Below the pieces are notes generated by a model. It had not been told where the DNA came from. It did not search any database and worked only from the letters and a program-made list of their open reading frames with translations. This document shows, piece after piece, positions 23,800-34,873 of a DNA stretch of 64,000 bases (positions within the stretch are counted from its first letter, which is position 1; each line of letters opens with the position of its first letter). This DNA is from Cristatella mucedo (lineage: Eukaryota > Bryozoa > Phylactolaemata > Cristatellidae), in NCBI GenBank assembly GCA_009760855.2, contig WPIO01000094.1, forward strand, positions 1,250,001-1,314,000. The letters are read 5' to 3'. Position numbers and translations under genes: made by a program.

Positions 23800-24182
23800 T
23801 TTCGCCTCGTACGAATCTCTAATCCTTTGGAGATCGTGCCTTTAGTTCATTCAAACCCAAAGCCTGTAACTCACTCCCGACCCCTGACTTGAGGATGTGT
23901 AAAGAATATGATATGTAAAGAAAAGCTAAATATGCAACTATTCCTCACAGCGTTTAATGGTTAATTGCAATTCTTCCTTTATGCGCTTTTGCCCGCTGAC
24001 ACTGTGCATCCGGCAAAAAACCATATTTACATTTGACATTGTTCATGTCATCCATAACCTAATCATAACTTTGTGCGTGGTAAGTCTAACCATTTGATCA
24101 TCCTTCCCTTACGGCATACGTATACTGCCTAGTAAGAGATTAAGTTCTCTGGGGGTGCTAAATAAATGCGTACTAATAATAT
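23800..24182 (+). mobile_element. Family A LINE, ORF2 end and tail, old
   Basis: TCGTACGAATCTC, CTTTGGAGATCGTGCC (GDRAF region), then a degraded 3' UTR and AAGAGATTAAGTTCTCTGGG followed by ACTAATAATA. Many substitutions. Confidence 0.8.
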
Positions 24183-24195
24183 TCGTTTTTACATA

Positions 24196-24545
24196 CGGAT
24201 CTTCGTCTTTAACTCCACAGACATTAGGTATGTGTTAATCAGGTGATTTTTCTATAGAGCACTCAAAGCCTAAGCGGCTTCCGGTATGTATACGGCAGCC
24301 TAGAGACTTCATCTTGCTCGAAACAAGGAAAGTGAGAAGCATAGACGAGTCGAGAGGGCAGTCGAAGAAGCGATTAGCAGAGACATAAGAGCTCAAAACG
24401 GCTGAAAAGGATGTGCCACAGTCGCCAGCAGGAGAGTAGATGTCACTGCATAACATTTGTTTAGGCCATTTCCAAAGTCTAAGACTTGCATAACAAATTC
24501 GTCTGCCGCCAAAGGTCTTTAAGGGTAGGATCAAGGCAGCTTCGA
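24196..24545 (-). mobile_element. Family B LINE, 3' end
   Basis: Parallels 46171-46560: AACTCCACAGACATTAGG, GCACTCAAAGCCTAAGCGGC, CAGTCGAAGAAGCGATTAGC, GCCAAAGGTCTTTAAG. In the minus direction it covers the end of ORF2 and the 3' UTR. Confidence 0.8.
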
Positions 24546-24867
24546 GATATCCGTGTCAAGGTGTGTCACTAACTGTGCCGGCCAGTAGCAAACGTTCATG
24601 CATGAACTCGTTTGGCTGTCAGATTCTTTTCTAAGATACAAAGGCCTCGTTTTGGCTGTAGGGACTCCCTCTAAATGGGGCTGCTGCGTCTCGTTTCTGA
24701 CATTTTTACCTTGTTACCACAGTGGGGGTGTAGGGCTTTTGCACTAATGAATTCGGATCGAAAACACGGCACTGGTAACGGAGTTAGTCCCAGTCCATGG
24801 CGACAGCTACAGGTGAGGAATGGATCTTGTTTCACGGCTAGCGGCTTCTAGGTGAAACATCAGTACA

Positions 24868-24955
24868 TAATAGTAATAATAATACACTTGATAGGGTGCC
24901 AGCGGAGAACTCAATCTCTTTCTAGGCGCTTTACATTTTCTATAAAGGTATGACG
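24868..24955 (-). mobile_element. Family A LINE tail
   Basis: AATAGTAATAATAATACAC, GGAGAACTCAATCTC, TTCTAGGCGCTTTACAT. About 90 bases. Confidence 0.85.
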
Positions 24956-25149
24956 GTGACTGGGTCATCACTCAGCTGCTGACCCTCACAAAGCCTCGGG
25001 CGATTATCCCGCCGCGATATAAGCGGTTCCAAATCATGACAATTCAGGGACAGGGAGTAATATTTTTACAATCAAATTCTGGCTGATCTAACATGGTGCC
25101 TTGCAAGATAAAAAGAGTTGAGACGATTGAGCAGCCTCATTTATGTAGC

Positions 25150-25240
25150 TGCAGAAAAGCATTCAAGGTCATAACCACCACTTTTAGTTGTCAGTGAAGG
25201 ATCGCCCAATGAAACCTACAACCCGGACCGTGAAGAGGGA
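25150..25240 (-). mobile_element. SINE-1 fragment
   Basis: On the minus strand: TTCACGGTCCGGGTTGTAGG (B-box region), TGGGCGATCCTTCACTG, GTGGTGGTTATGACC. Head and end are missing. Confidence 0.65.
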
Positions 25241-26084
25241 CCTTAGTCCCTAACAAAGGCAAAATGTAGCTTTCTCGCTTTCGCAGTGGTACAAGATCCG
25301 TAGATATTAGGAATCCCGAGCTCGCCGAATTTTCCCAACAGCTCAGCTAAGGGCAGTGTCGCGTTAGCCTGCCCGCGATTATTCACGAACGACAAGTTGG
25401 GGACCTTGTGAAAGGAAAGCCCTCCTCCCAGCCTCAGCCCATTCAGGCCTGTTATACGGTCTACCATAGACAGACATGCAGACGGTCAAGCGATTGTTGT
25501 CTCTACGTCCTTAGGGGTCACGGCTAGCCTATGAAGGTTAGCATGCTATTCGAGGCTAGCCCATCCTTTAGATGAGGTTGCCTGATAGACGACGTCCGCG
25601 TTTCGCATTCAAATTCCCCTAAGCTGTCAATACCTAGCCCATAAGCGCGCCAGCGCCATTTTAAGTGCCCACTGTTGTGCTTCAGAGAGTGCATGCAGTA
25701 AAGGACAGTCGCAGGCAGCAGCAGGGCGACTCACAACAGGAAAGGAATCAGACTGGGAGGGCGGCTATGCAGCTGAGTTCAGTCGTGGGACGCACCAGCG
25801 CCAAGCGACCTTTCATGAGCGTCCTTGACAAGGGCGTTTATAAACATGACTTGAAGCGAACAATCCTGCCTGTATCGTAGTTATCTTCTATTGCGAGGGC
25901 GGCTATTATTAGGCAATCATTCGGGAGCGCCTGACGAGAAACGCACCTGCAGGTCTTTCACGACCCCTGAATGAGGTAGTGGAATTTCAGTCCCGGCAAG
26001 TGCTGCATGTGAGATTGATTGTTTTGAATGCACTGTCGAGGGCTTGTCAGCTGTCCGGGCACCGCAGCGGCTACGAGCTCAGTC
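25241..26084. other. Spacer with nothing recognised
   Basis: A 74-codon minus frame (25243-25467) and plus frames of 71 and 65 codons have no domain signature. Confidence 0.5.
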
Positions 26085-26314
26085 GCTCCTTAAGTCCACT
26101 TAACCAGCACTGCACCCAGCGGTCTGGACCAGGTGCCGGCGCCACGGCAATGCTAGTCCGCCAGCCGAATGCATAGCTCTCTCCCCCTCCCTCTCTAGCC
26201 CAAAAGCGGGCTGCGGTGGCGCTAGCCAAGCTCGCCGGCCAATACAAGCAGCTCGGCTGATAGCAAAGCTGTCGACGGACTATCGAGAGGTTATCCGGAG
26301 GTCATCCGGAGACT
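26085..26314. repeat. Second copy of the 230-bp duplicated segment
   Basis: Matches 16103-16330 with about ten differences, from GCTCCTTAAGTCCACTT to TCATCCGGAGAC. It lacks the 28-bp flanking repeats seen at 16 kb. Confidence 0.95.
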
Positions 26315-26751
<437 letters not shown>

Positions 26752-27884
26752 GGCTAGCCAACGGCGTTAGCCGAGCTTCTCACCTTTTCGGCGGGAGAAG
26801 AAGTGCTGCGGCTACCACGTGGGAGCCACGTGGGCCGTGCTTAGACTTTGAGCGTGCCAGAGAAGTCTCCTACGCACTCCAACGTCCACTTCGTCCTTGT
26901 GGCTATACCAAGTTGCAGATGTGTGTACATTAAAATGCGAAAGTTGCTGAACAGCAATTACACGGGAACGCGCTTCCTTTAATGTTCGCCACCGTAAGCC
27001 TCCACCATGTAGCTTCAAATGGTAATTCGGAGGAGAAATAAAACCTACCCTCCCAGACAACGTTTGGGCACCCTGCTTTCTATCTCCTTAGGACAAAACC
27101 GCCAGGGGCCGAGTAGTAATTTAATCGGATGGCTCTTTGCATTTTGGCAGGGGAATCCAGTTACCTCCACTTGGAAGGCATTAGTCTACCAGTATAAAGC
27201 TTCCGCTTACGCTATCGTTATTTGTCAGCTCCGTTAGCTGCGGTAGTTACATTTAACGTGAAATCAAAGCAATCCCAGCTAAGAAAGCCCCAAACTATAG
27301 ACGAAGATCGTTTGGAGTACTGAGAATCCTTTATCCCTGGCACCGTAGAAATTACGCGCCAGCGTACCTGCAAATACATGCAAATGCACGCCTCAGCGGC
27401 ATCACTTACGTTGCACGTGGACCCTGCAGCACGCGGACGCTGTCGTTTCGCAACTGGTTAGGGGCTCCAAAACGATCCAGAACGATCAAGCGTGTCTTTA
27501 CGATGCTGACCTTTACCGTTGCCCTTTTTTTATCCGAGTCGATGATACTTGCTTCATCGCGTTTTTGTCCATATTTAACTCGAAGCTCATAATATCGGCT
27601 ACTTAAATTGCGTTTTTCACAGGTAGAGTATCGCGCTCGAACCCCAGTCTGGACCGGAAGACTTTTTTCCTTTAACTCGGGATGAACTCGTGGGACTTCG
27701 TCACCTAGTGCACGAAATTGAGCTTTCCTCTGTGACAACAGCCTAAATCTTTGACGCTTAATTAAGGAGAATGCCTCCACGACTAGCCTTCACATCTGAT
27801 CCCATATCCAAAATTAGCAAGTATCCACCACGGTGGTTTGCTAGACATTAAAATAGGTACCTGGTTTTGTTTAGGATAGACTGC
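26752..27884. other. Spacer with nothing recognised
   Basis: A 124-codon minus frame (27406-27780) is the longest here; it is lysine/arginine-rich with no recognised domain. Confidence 0.5.
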
Positions 27885-28240
27885 TATAATTCCGTCTCGG
27901 CTGTGCTAACGAAGAAGTCACTGAACCTCCACAGCAACGGATGAACACGCCTGCAAGACCAGCCATCAGATTCTAGAAGTTCAGCCATGCATCTCATTTG
28001 CTGGATGACCTGCCATTGCTTTCGTTCGATCCGCGGAAACAGAGAAAAGTTCTTAGTCTGATCCTTAAGGCCTGCCACACCTTGGCTCCTGTATACCTAG
28101 CAGAACTGCTGCCCTGTCTCGACCTCATAGCTATTGTTCTCGGGTCATATTTGGACAGTAAATTGGCAGTTCCATGCATGCCTTTAAAGACCTTTGGCAA
28201 GAGAAGCTTTCACTCTTCAGGTCCCATACCCCTCGGTAGC
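27885..28240 (+). mobile_element. Family B LINE, ORF2 C-terminus
   Basis: The frame at 27998 reads KQRKVLSLILKACHTLAPVY, LAELLPC, then DSKLAVPCMPLKTFGKRSF. It parallels the 46.3-46.7 kb copy (SKVLTLTHKARHGLAPPYLA, MDNKLAVPFLSLKTVGDRSF). Decayed. Confidence 0.82.
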
Positions 28241-28509
28241 CTTGGCGACCGGGGGGGGGGGGTAGCCATCCACTCCTCCAGCAGCCCCTGTCCGGGTCGC
28301 TTTTCAAAGGGTAGCTTCCCACAGGGTAACCTTCCCCCTCACCACCTGCTGACATTTTCTCTTAGCCTCGCCTGAGTAGCAACCCCCCCCCCCTAGTGAA
28401 AACCTGACTTCCAACGAGGCCAAGGCCAGATTGTGCGAGCGACCCGGAAGGCGCTCTCTTATTCTGAAGGCGTGCTGGTGTGCTGCTTCGAGGCGCTATA
28501 CAAATGAAT

Positions 28510-28547
<38 letters not shown>

Positions 28548-28560
28548 CGCTTCTCTTGAG
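28241..28560. repeat. G and C runs, an unassigned GCGCTATACAAATG tail, and (TA)n
   Basis: A run of about 13 G near 28250, a C run near 28383, then GAGGCGCTATACAAATGAAT followed by a TA run (about 28511-28543). The GCGCTATA..AAATGAAT end resembles the SINE-2 tail, but the rest does not. Confidence 0.6.
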
Positions 28561-28589
28561 GTGAGCCCCCATCAAGTATCGTATTATTT

Positions 28590-29335
28590 GATTGATAATA
28601 ATAATAATTATTATTATAATGCACTTAATAAAGCGCCCTCTGAGAGCTCAGTCTCTTTCTAGCTGCTCTAAATTTGCTGCAAAGGGAAACGCGATTGAGT
28701 GCCGAGTAATATCTTGCTTGATAAACAACATGATTAACATGGTTATGGGTGAAATGCACTGGGTCAGCATGCAAATGTGCTTAGTGGCAGCCTGCACAGT
28801 GCCAGCACACATAAGCACATCAAGGACGAATCACAAGAACCCACTAAATGCTATCCTAAATAGGTGTGTTTTTAAGTTCTTTTTAAATGCGGTCAAGTCA
28901 GGGGATGTTCTGACGCAAGTCGGGAGTGAGTTCCAGGCTTTGGAAGCATTATAACTAAGTGCACGGTCTCCAAAGGATCTGAGGTTTGTACGAGGTATTG
29001 GTAAACTGTTGGATTCCTAAAAGCGGGTGGTACGATGCTTGGCCTGGTGGGGCAGTAGGTCTGAGAGATCGGCTGGAGCCAAAGAATGACGTGACCTAAA
29101 AGTGAGCGACGAAACCTTTAATTCGATCCGTTGCTTGACTGGTAGCCAGTGTAGGTCGGCGAGAAGTGGTGCGATGTGGCAACTGAGATGCTCACGACAT
29201 ACAAGCCTAGCTTAGGAGGTTTGCACCAGCTGTAAGCTCGTGCTGGTAGGCCAGCAAGCAGTGAGTTACAGAAGTCAAGACGGGATGTCACAAATGTATG
29301 GACCAACTTAGACGTCGTATTCTTATCTCGACAAG
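28590..29335 (-). mobile_element. Family A LINE, ORF2 C-terminus and 3' UTR
   Basis: On the minus strand the coding block reads VHTFVTSRLDFCNSLLAGLP near 29250-29310, followed by the CHI..LLADLHWLPV, AWNSLP and FK blocks in shifted frames, then the 3' UTR and a tail at 28600-28690. Truncated at the TTATCTCGACAAGC junction near 29335. Confidence 0.9.
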
Positions 29336-29539
29336 CGATTAAAATTCCAATAAAGCAGCTGGCTTTAGCTGCGAACTTAGCAGTTGGTTTAAAGTGTCAT
29401 TTTTCTAAAGGGCGCGATCATAAATGCATATTTAACTGCACCCTTATTGTGACCCCTTTCTCGTACTGGATTATTTCAGGAAACATTTTGACATCCTAAC
29501 TGAACCCATGTGTGGCGAGCTTCATGTAATGGCTGATAT

Positions 29540-30005
29540 GTTTTTTTCTCGCAGCAGATGTGCCTGGCAAAAATCACAAAACTAAAGATGCAGATTTACT
29601 CAAATATTCTTCCATGTATTCCAACTATACCTGTACTAACTAATGGAATGCAATCATCCGAGAAGCTGGCAATCGGTTCGGGCAGATATTTGCTTCTGTC
29701 GCTCTATTCTGCACCACATCGACCGGCCTTTACGGAAGTTGCCAATCAGCTCTATGCTCTATGCATCTATACATCAGCTCTATGCAGCACTAGACTAGCA
29801 AAGAACACAAAGACAGGGCTTTTAGCGGAAGTTCAAAAGATCAGGACTTTCTGTGAACTGGCTATAGGCGATTACTACGCCTCGTACAAATGTACACCGT
29901 CGCTAAGACCAAGTCTAGCATCTAAAAGAATGTAGTTTGATCACATTTTCTCACTAAAAATGCTGATAGTGACTACCAAACAACTCAGTAACCACTTCCA
30001 TGTGG
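29540..30005 (+). mobile_element. Family A LINE, linker fragment
   Basis: AAAAGATCAGGACTTTCTGT, TAGGCGATTACTACGCCTCG and AAAAATGCTGATAGTGAC align with 2107-2245 of the long copy (RSGLTVHRQAYEDYC and MLMSTINHL regions). The left limit is uncertain. Probably the same element as 30305-30622 with a deletion between. Confidence 0.7.
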
Positions 30006-30174
30006 GGAAATGCCCTGCTATTCATGTGGTTATTTGGCCTAATCCTATTCCATGTTACATGTTTAGCAGGATAGACATTATCCGAAGGTACATCCCCAAT
30101 GTCAAAGCATCTAGGAGGCTTTGAGCCTCTGTTCTCACTGTCCACCCTCGACCCTAAATTGGGCCTGAGTACGG

Positions 30175-30300
30175 AGGTAAGGTGCTCGCTCTTCGCGACC
30201 AGGGCTAAAGCCCTGCCGTCGGCGATCCTATATGACCTATTGCAACTGGCGGTGAGATCAGTTACGGGTCTACAGCAGCTACGAAAGTGAGGCTGTTAAA
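30175..30300 (+). mobile_element. SINE-1 fragment inside LINE debris
   Basis: GGTAAGGTGCTCGCTCTTCG, GTCGGCGATCCTATATG, CAACTGGCGGTGAGATCAG and CAGCAGCTACGAAAGTGAGG follow the family order. A gap removes part of the B-box region. Confidence 0.65.
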
Positions 30301-30304
30301 TCAG

Positions 30305-30622
30305 CCGACTTGCGTTGCGACGTCTCCTGACTTGACCACATTTAAAAAGATACTAAATAAGCACCTATTTATCACAGCATTTAGTGGGTCCATGCAATGT
30401 GCCCTTTATAGGCTTATGCCTGCAGCCGTTGTATATGCTGCCACTGACATGGCTTGCATCGTGACCCTGTGCACGTCACCCCTAACCATGTTATTTTTTA
30501 GTTTATTGAGCATGCTACCACCAACCATTTGATCTTTCTTTGCTGCAATTGTAAAGTGCCTATAAAGAGATTGATTTCTCTGAGGACGCTGTATCAACTA
30601 TATTATTATTATTATTATAATT
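30305..30622 (+). mobile_element. Family A LINE, ORF2 end, 3' UTR and tail
   Basis: TCTCCTGACTTGACCACATT codes for SPDLTTFK, then the 3' UTR and AAAGAGATTGATTTCTCTG plus TTATTATTATTATTATAATT. Confidence 0.88.
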
Positions 30623-30874
30623 ATCACCTAGCTCTCTGCTATATTGACTTCTTGCTCCAGGTCTAAGCAGACTCTGCACGAAATGGAATTATTTATCGCT
30701 TCCATGTATGCCTACCATAATACGAACCGTACAGCCAATGACACAGCAATTACATAATACGAGCATACATAGTCCTTAGCCACGTGTTAGTAAATATTGC
30801 TACCTAATTTAACAGACTAATTTGTACAGCGACAGACGAACCTTGGCGGCTATCAATACCAATTGCAGTTGACA

Positions 30875-30965
30875 AAACAAGATTTCCTGCAGAAAGACTC
30901 GAACTCGCGACCTCGATCGTGAAGACCAAGCACCTTACCTGCTAGGCGGAGACCCAGTTGTTAGT
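30875..30965 (-). mobile_element. SINE-1 head
   Basis: On the minus strand: CCTAGCAGGTAAGGTGC (A-box side), GTCTTCACGATCGAGG, GCGAGTTCGAGTC (B box). The body is not preserved. Confidence 0.6.
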
Positions 30966-32764
30966 TTTTCGTACTATGTGTCATGGAGGCTTTTTGTTTG
31001 GCCCCTCACTAGGAAATGGAAATGGGTGAACAGAATATTATTGTTATAAGCAGTATTATTATTACTATTGCATAGAAAATGAGTAACAGCTTGGTCTCCT
31101 AATCAAGGCTGATTCTAAAAAAAAGGAAATGGCACGTGCAATGTCAGACTAGTTAAACTCGACTAACCAGCCATCACACTTAACAGGTAAGTTCCACTAG
31201 CAGTCAAGTTAGTTTAGAGCCAATTTATAAACAGTCAGCACTGCTAAGAGTGAAAAAATCACCTTCCCAGGCAAATTATTTGTGACGCGTCTCACATATA
31301 GTTCTGCTGGCAGCGCTCATAGCCGCTTTCGTAGCTTTCTGCAGCTGTGCAGCAGAGCGGTCTTCCTTCCGGTGATTGAACCGAGAGCTTTCGAGTATCC
31401 TAGCAACTCTCTGCGGGCACTCAATGGGTCTAGCTTCTCTCTCTGCGGGCACTAAGCGGGTCTAACTTCTCTCTGTGGGCACTAAGCGGGACTAGTCCCT
31501 CATCACTGAACGATTGTTCAGATCACCAACGATCACTCTACTCGCTGGTGATTTCGCTGCAGTGTTTTTGTACTTTCTTCGGTCAATCGCTGAAATTCTG
31601 CGTCAGGCGCCGGTGGCCCTGTCTAGCCTGTCCTCCCGCTGGCACAGGGCCTCGGCTAGCTTGTCCTCCCACTGGCACAGGGCTTCGCTCGCTGATTGCA
31701 GTGCTAGCAGGTTAGACGCTCTTTGGGTGAGCTAGGTGAACGGCACTGTGCCTCAACTGCTGCCATTAAGGCACACCGATTACAGCCCAGTAAACTAATA
31801 AGATTATTAGTACTTCACGAATCAGAGCTCTTTTCCCAACTCAATCGGTCGGACCAGCAGCAGTCGCTGCATGTTGAGTCGCATCTTTGAAATTGTTAAT
31901 GCTTCTTAGCCAGACCGGTCAGTGGCCAAACGCTGTCTGCTTAGTAAGCAGTGCAGGCACAGCGGGGTAAAGGGAAGATTGATTAGCTGACACATCACCA
32001 AATGCTGAGCTGGTATTTCAGTCCACACAGAACACTCACACCCTAGAGGATAAGACCTTGACTTTAGGCTCGACTAGAAAGAACAGGGTCAACGCAAATC
32101 AGTTTCCTTACCGACATTGATATTCGGCTTCAGACTATTGGTTTTTTGGTGATTTTCCGCGGCGAATTGCTAAATAGCTCAGCAGAAAAATAGGCATGAA
32201 AGTATTCATTGGAGCTAAGCAGGGCTTATGGTGAGCAAGCTGATCTCCATTCCCTTTACGTCCGGATGACCAGTAGAATGGTCACCTCGATTAGGACGTG
32301 CCCACCGGGTCATTTGTTGGAGTATAATGGTAGCTAGGTTTAAACCTCGAATATTGCCAACTCAAATGCATACTTTGACGATAAGAGAGCTCGGCGATTT
32401 TGTCCGGCTCCAAGACAGCCGTTCGGATAAGCTTCAGAACTGCATTAACCCCGATTACTTCTAATCTGCAGTTAGTTTCAGTTTACGAACCTCGTGAGAA
32501 TAAGTCAGCTAAGGTATCTGCAACAGAAGTGGATAAATAGAGTATGCCTATACAAGTTTTGCAACGGAGTGGCTGGTCTTGGTTAAATAATAAGTACTTA
32601 GAAGCCTGCCTCATTAAAACTAAAACCTTTGACTTTACGTAGATTGAGCAGTCCTAGGTACGATAAACTGCCACTCTTATCCTGTTTATTTCAATTAATT
32701 TATGTTTCCTTTCAACGCAATAATTTGTTAGACGTTTGGTGGATACTTCGAAATTACCTTTCTC
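30966..32764. other. Unrecognised DNA with short tandem duplications
   Basis: 31400-31495 has three units of about 35 bp with TCTCTGCGGGCACTAAGCGG; 31605-31690 has two units of about 36 bp with GTCCTCCC(G/A)CTGGCACAGG. The rest shows no repeat or coding signal. Confidence 0.6.
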
Positions 32765-32945
32765 TGGATGAAGCTAGCTCATAGCCCCCGTGTATGTTGC
32801 ACGAATCTTTAAGAAATAAGGCGTGGGTTCGAGTTCCACAGCAAGCAATCCTGTATTGTCCTGCGTGCAATCCTGTATATGCCGTGGCAAGAGGGATAAT
32901 AGCCACAAAAGCTCTGCTTCTGCTATTAATACCATGCTTCTGAAA
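32765..32945 (+). mobile_element. SINE-1 copy, degenerate
   Basis: GTGGGTTCGAGTTCCAC (B box), AGCAAGCAATCCTGTATTG, ATATGCCGTGGCAAGAGG and AGCCACAAAAGCTC follow the family order with a short internal duplication of GCAATCCTGTAT. Confidence 0.7.
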
Positions 32946-34526
32946 TCGCTAAACTTGTACTACATCTTGTCATTCCTGATTGCAGTGTTTAATAAAGAGT
33001 TGCCTCTTTCTGGCCTTGAACTGACGACATCCAATCGAGTCTACGAGCACCACTGTCGTGAAACGAGACCAGCCTGTGCTTTAGAAGCGCTCTTAGCACA
33101 CTTACTTTCTTCTTTCTGCAGTGCTTCAGCAGCTCTACGCATGCAATTAGATTTCTGTGGTCATTTCGAAGATGCTGCCATTCGAGGGGCTAAGTTGATA
33201 AGTTGGCGGCTGCCTGCTCTATTAGAAAAGTGAACCTGCTGCTAGCGCCAAGGGCGGCACGCGTTGGTAGGCTGCTACATTTTCCTTTCCCTCAGCCACT
33301 CCCTCAGCAGCGTTTTTCACCACTGGCCTCCGGCAGAGTCTTGGGCTGGTACTTCCGTTCTACTCACTACACCACCCGTCTCAAGTGCCCTCCTCACCAA
33401 CCTGCGCTTCTCGCGTTCTCTCGCGTTCTCGCGAGATCGAAACTCTCGGTGTCTGCTTTCGCGCCGAGAGTTTATGTAGAGTTGCAGGCCGAGATGCATT
33501 AAAGAGGACACTGCATGCATTACGTGCAGCGCATGAATTTCGCGCATAACACGAAGACTCGGCGCAGCTTCCGCTGCGGCTCTCCTGCTTAGCAGCCAGC
33601 AATGACGCCAAGACTTGAGACGGTCCGAATTGGCTCAGGCAGTCCAGTTCCAGTTGGGTGCCAATTCAGCCGGTCTAGAGACGGCCGCCTGCAGCCATGC
33701 CCCTTCAACCAATAGGACCAGGCGCCATTCTGCACAGCCGACATCGCTCTAGCGTCGTCGCAACGAGGCGCCGACTCAATGAAACGAATAGCGCGGCGGC
33801 CGAACTCCGCGGGGGGCCAATCACTGGACGCCGGAAGCCGGTTTTAGCGTGGCCTCCGACGGCTCTTTGACCAGGCCGCACATTGCACCAAGACCGGGCC
33901 CGGCTGCTTAGTTGGCGCGGGTCACACTGCTCTTCGACCTTCGATTATACCCTTCGACTCTTCGACCTTCGACCTTGACCGCCTTTTATTCGACCGCCAG
34001 CTTCTCTGGAGCTGGCCAAACAACTCGCAGAGTCGGTATGGATACTCATTTCGCCATTGACGCACGCCAACTGTTTCGGTGTGTACTTTAGTTCTCCTAC
34101 GACTTTAACTAGAACCCGACAAGGACTTCGGCAGCCTGAAAGCACGGTTGAAATTAGAAAAGCCCCTACTTAATTGGGGATCTGCTGGCTCGTTTGCAAT
34201 GAGCATAGCTTGTCCTGTCGCCACAGTTCGCGAGGATCTGGCTGCTTACAACTTCAGCATCACTTCCGGTCGGTCGGTCGGAACGAGCTGTAGCATCGCT
34301 GTACAAATTACTAAAACATCGGTATCTCTCAGAGCGAGTGCTTGAGTGCTGAATATATTTCGGTGTCAGTTATGCCATAATCTAACGAACTTTGTAATCC
34401 AATTACCTACCGCAACCCAAAGCAGGGCGTAGTACGAAAAAGAAAAGAGATGGGCTGTCGTAGCTATTTACTTTCTTTCTAAGGGGCTGGAGCCTGCAAC
34501 AACTACCGGCTATAAATTTCGGCAGC
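32946..34526. other. Start of the CpG-rich region; no gene identified
   Basis: From about 33.2 kb CpG becomes frequent (CTCTCGCGTTCTCTCGCG near 33417; TTCGACCTTCGA repeats at 33935-33990). Overlapping frames of 60-136 codons occur on both strands, as expected in GC-rich DNA. Confidence 0.55.
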
Positions 34527-34553
34527 GGGGGGGGGGGGGGGGGGGGGGGGGGG
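34527..34553 (+). repeat. 27-base G run
   Basis: Uninterrupted G from 34527 to 34553, directly before a SINE-2 3' end. Confidence 0.95.
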
Positions 34554-34554
34554 T

Positions 34555-34680
34555 TCGTAATCAAATACTCGATTTTACAGCGCACAAAGAGAACTGAATC
34601 ACCATCCGGGCGCTTTACAGCCGCCATTGGCCGCAGGGCTCGAGCACACGACCTTGGTCGTCAAAGGTGAGCAGGCCCAA
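34555..34680 (-). mobile_element. SINE-2 copy
   Basis: On the minus strand: TTGACGACCAAGGTCGTGTG, CTCGAGCCCTGCGG (B-box region), then TGTAAAGCGCCCGG, GATTCAGTTCTCTTTGTGCG. The 3' part resembles the family A LINE tail. The (G)27 run borders its end. Confidence 0.75.
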
Positions 34681-34789
34681 TTTGCTATACGACGTGCACG
34701 TTCATTACATCTACGAGCGTAGGCTCTCTGGGCGCAGAACGCAATGGAAGTTGCGTACAAGTAGTAGTGGGTGCCAAAATTTTCAATTG

Positions 34790-34873
34790 CGAACGTACAC
34801 ATGCATTCCCTCAGTAGACATGGGCTCCTCTCGAACGTACACATCCATTCCCTCAGTAGACAAGGGCTCCTCT
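34790..34873. repeat. 42-bp tandem duplication
   Basis: Two units beginning CGAACGTACACAT(G/C)CATTC at 34790 and 34832 with two differences. Fourteen codons per unit in one frame. Confidence 0.92.

Noticed and set aside
25243-25467. 74-codon minus frame with a protein-like composition
   Set aside because: No domain recognised and no supporting splice sites checked as convincing; it borders a SINE fragment.
27406-27780. 124-codon minus-strand frame
   Set aside because: No domain, no clear splice sites and basic, low-information sequence; could be chance.
33600-33690. (A/T)GAGACG motifs resembling coccidian promoter elements
   Set aside because: The heptamer is expected many times in 64 kb by chance, so it cannot support an organism assignment.
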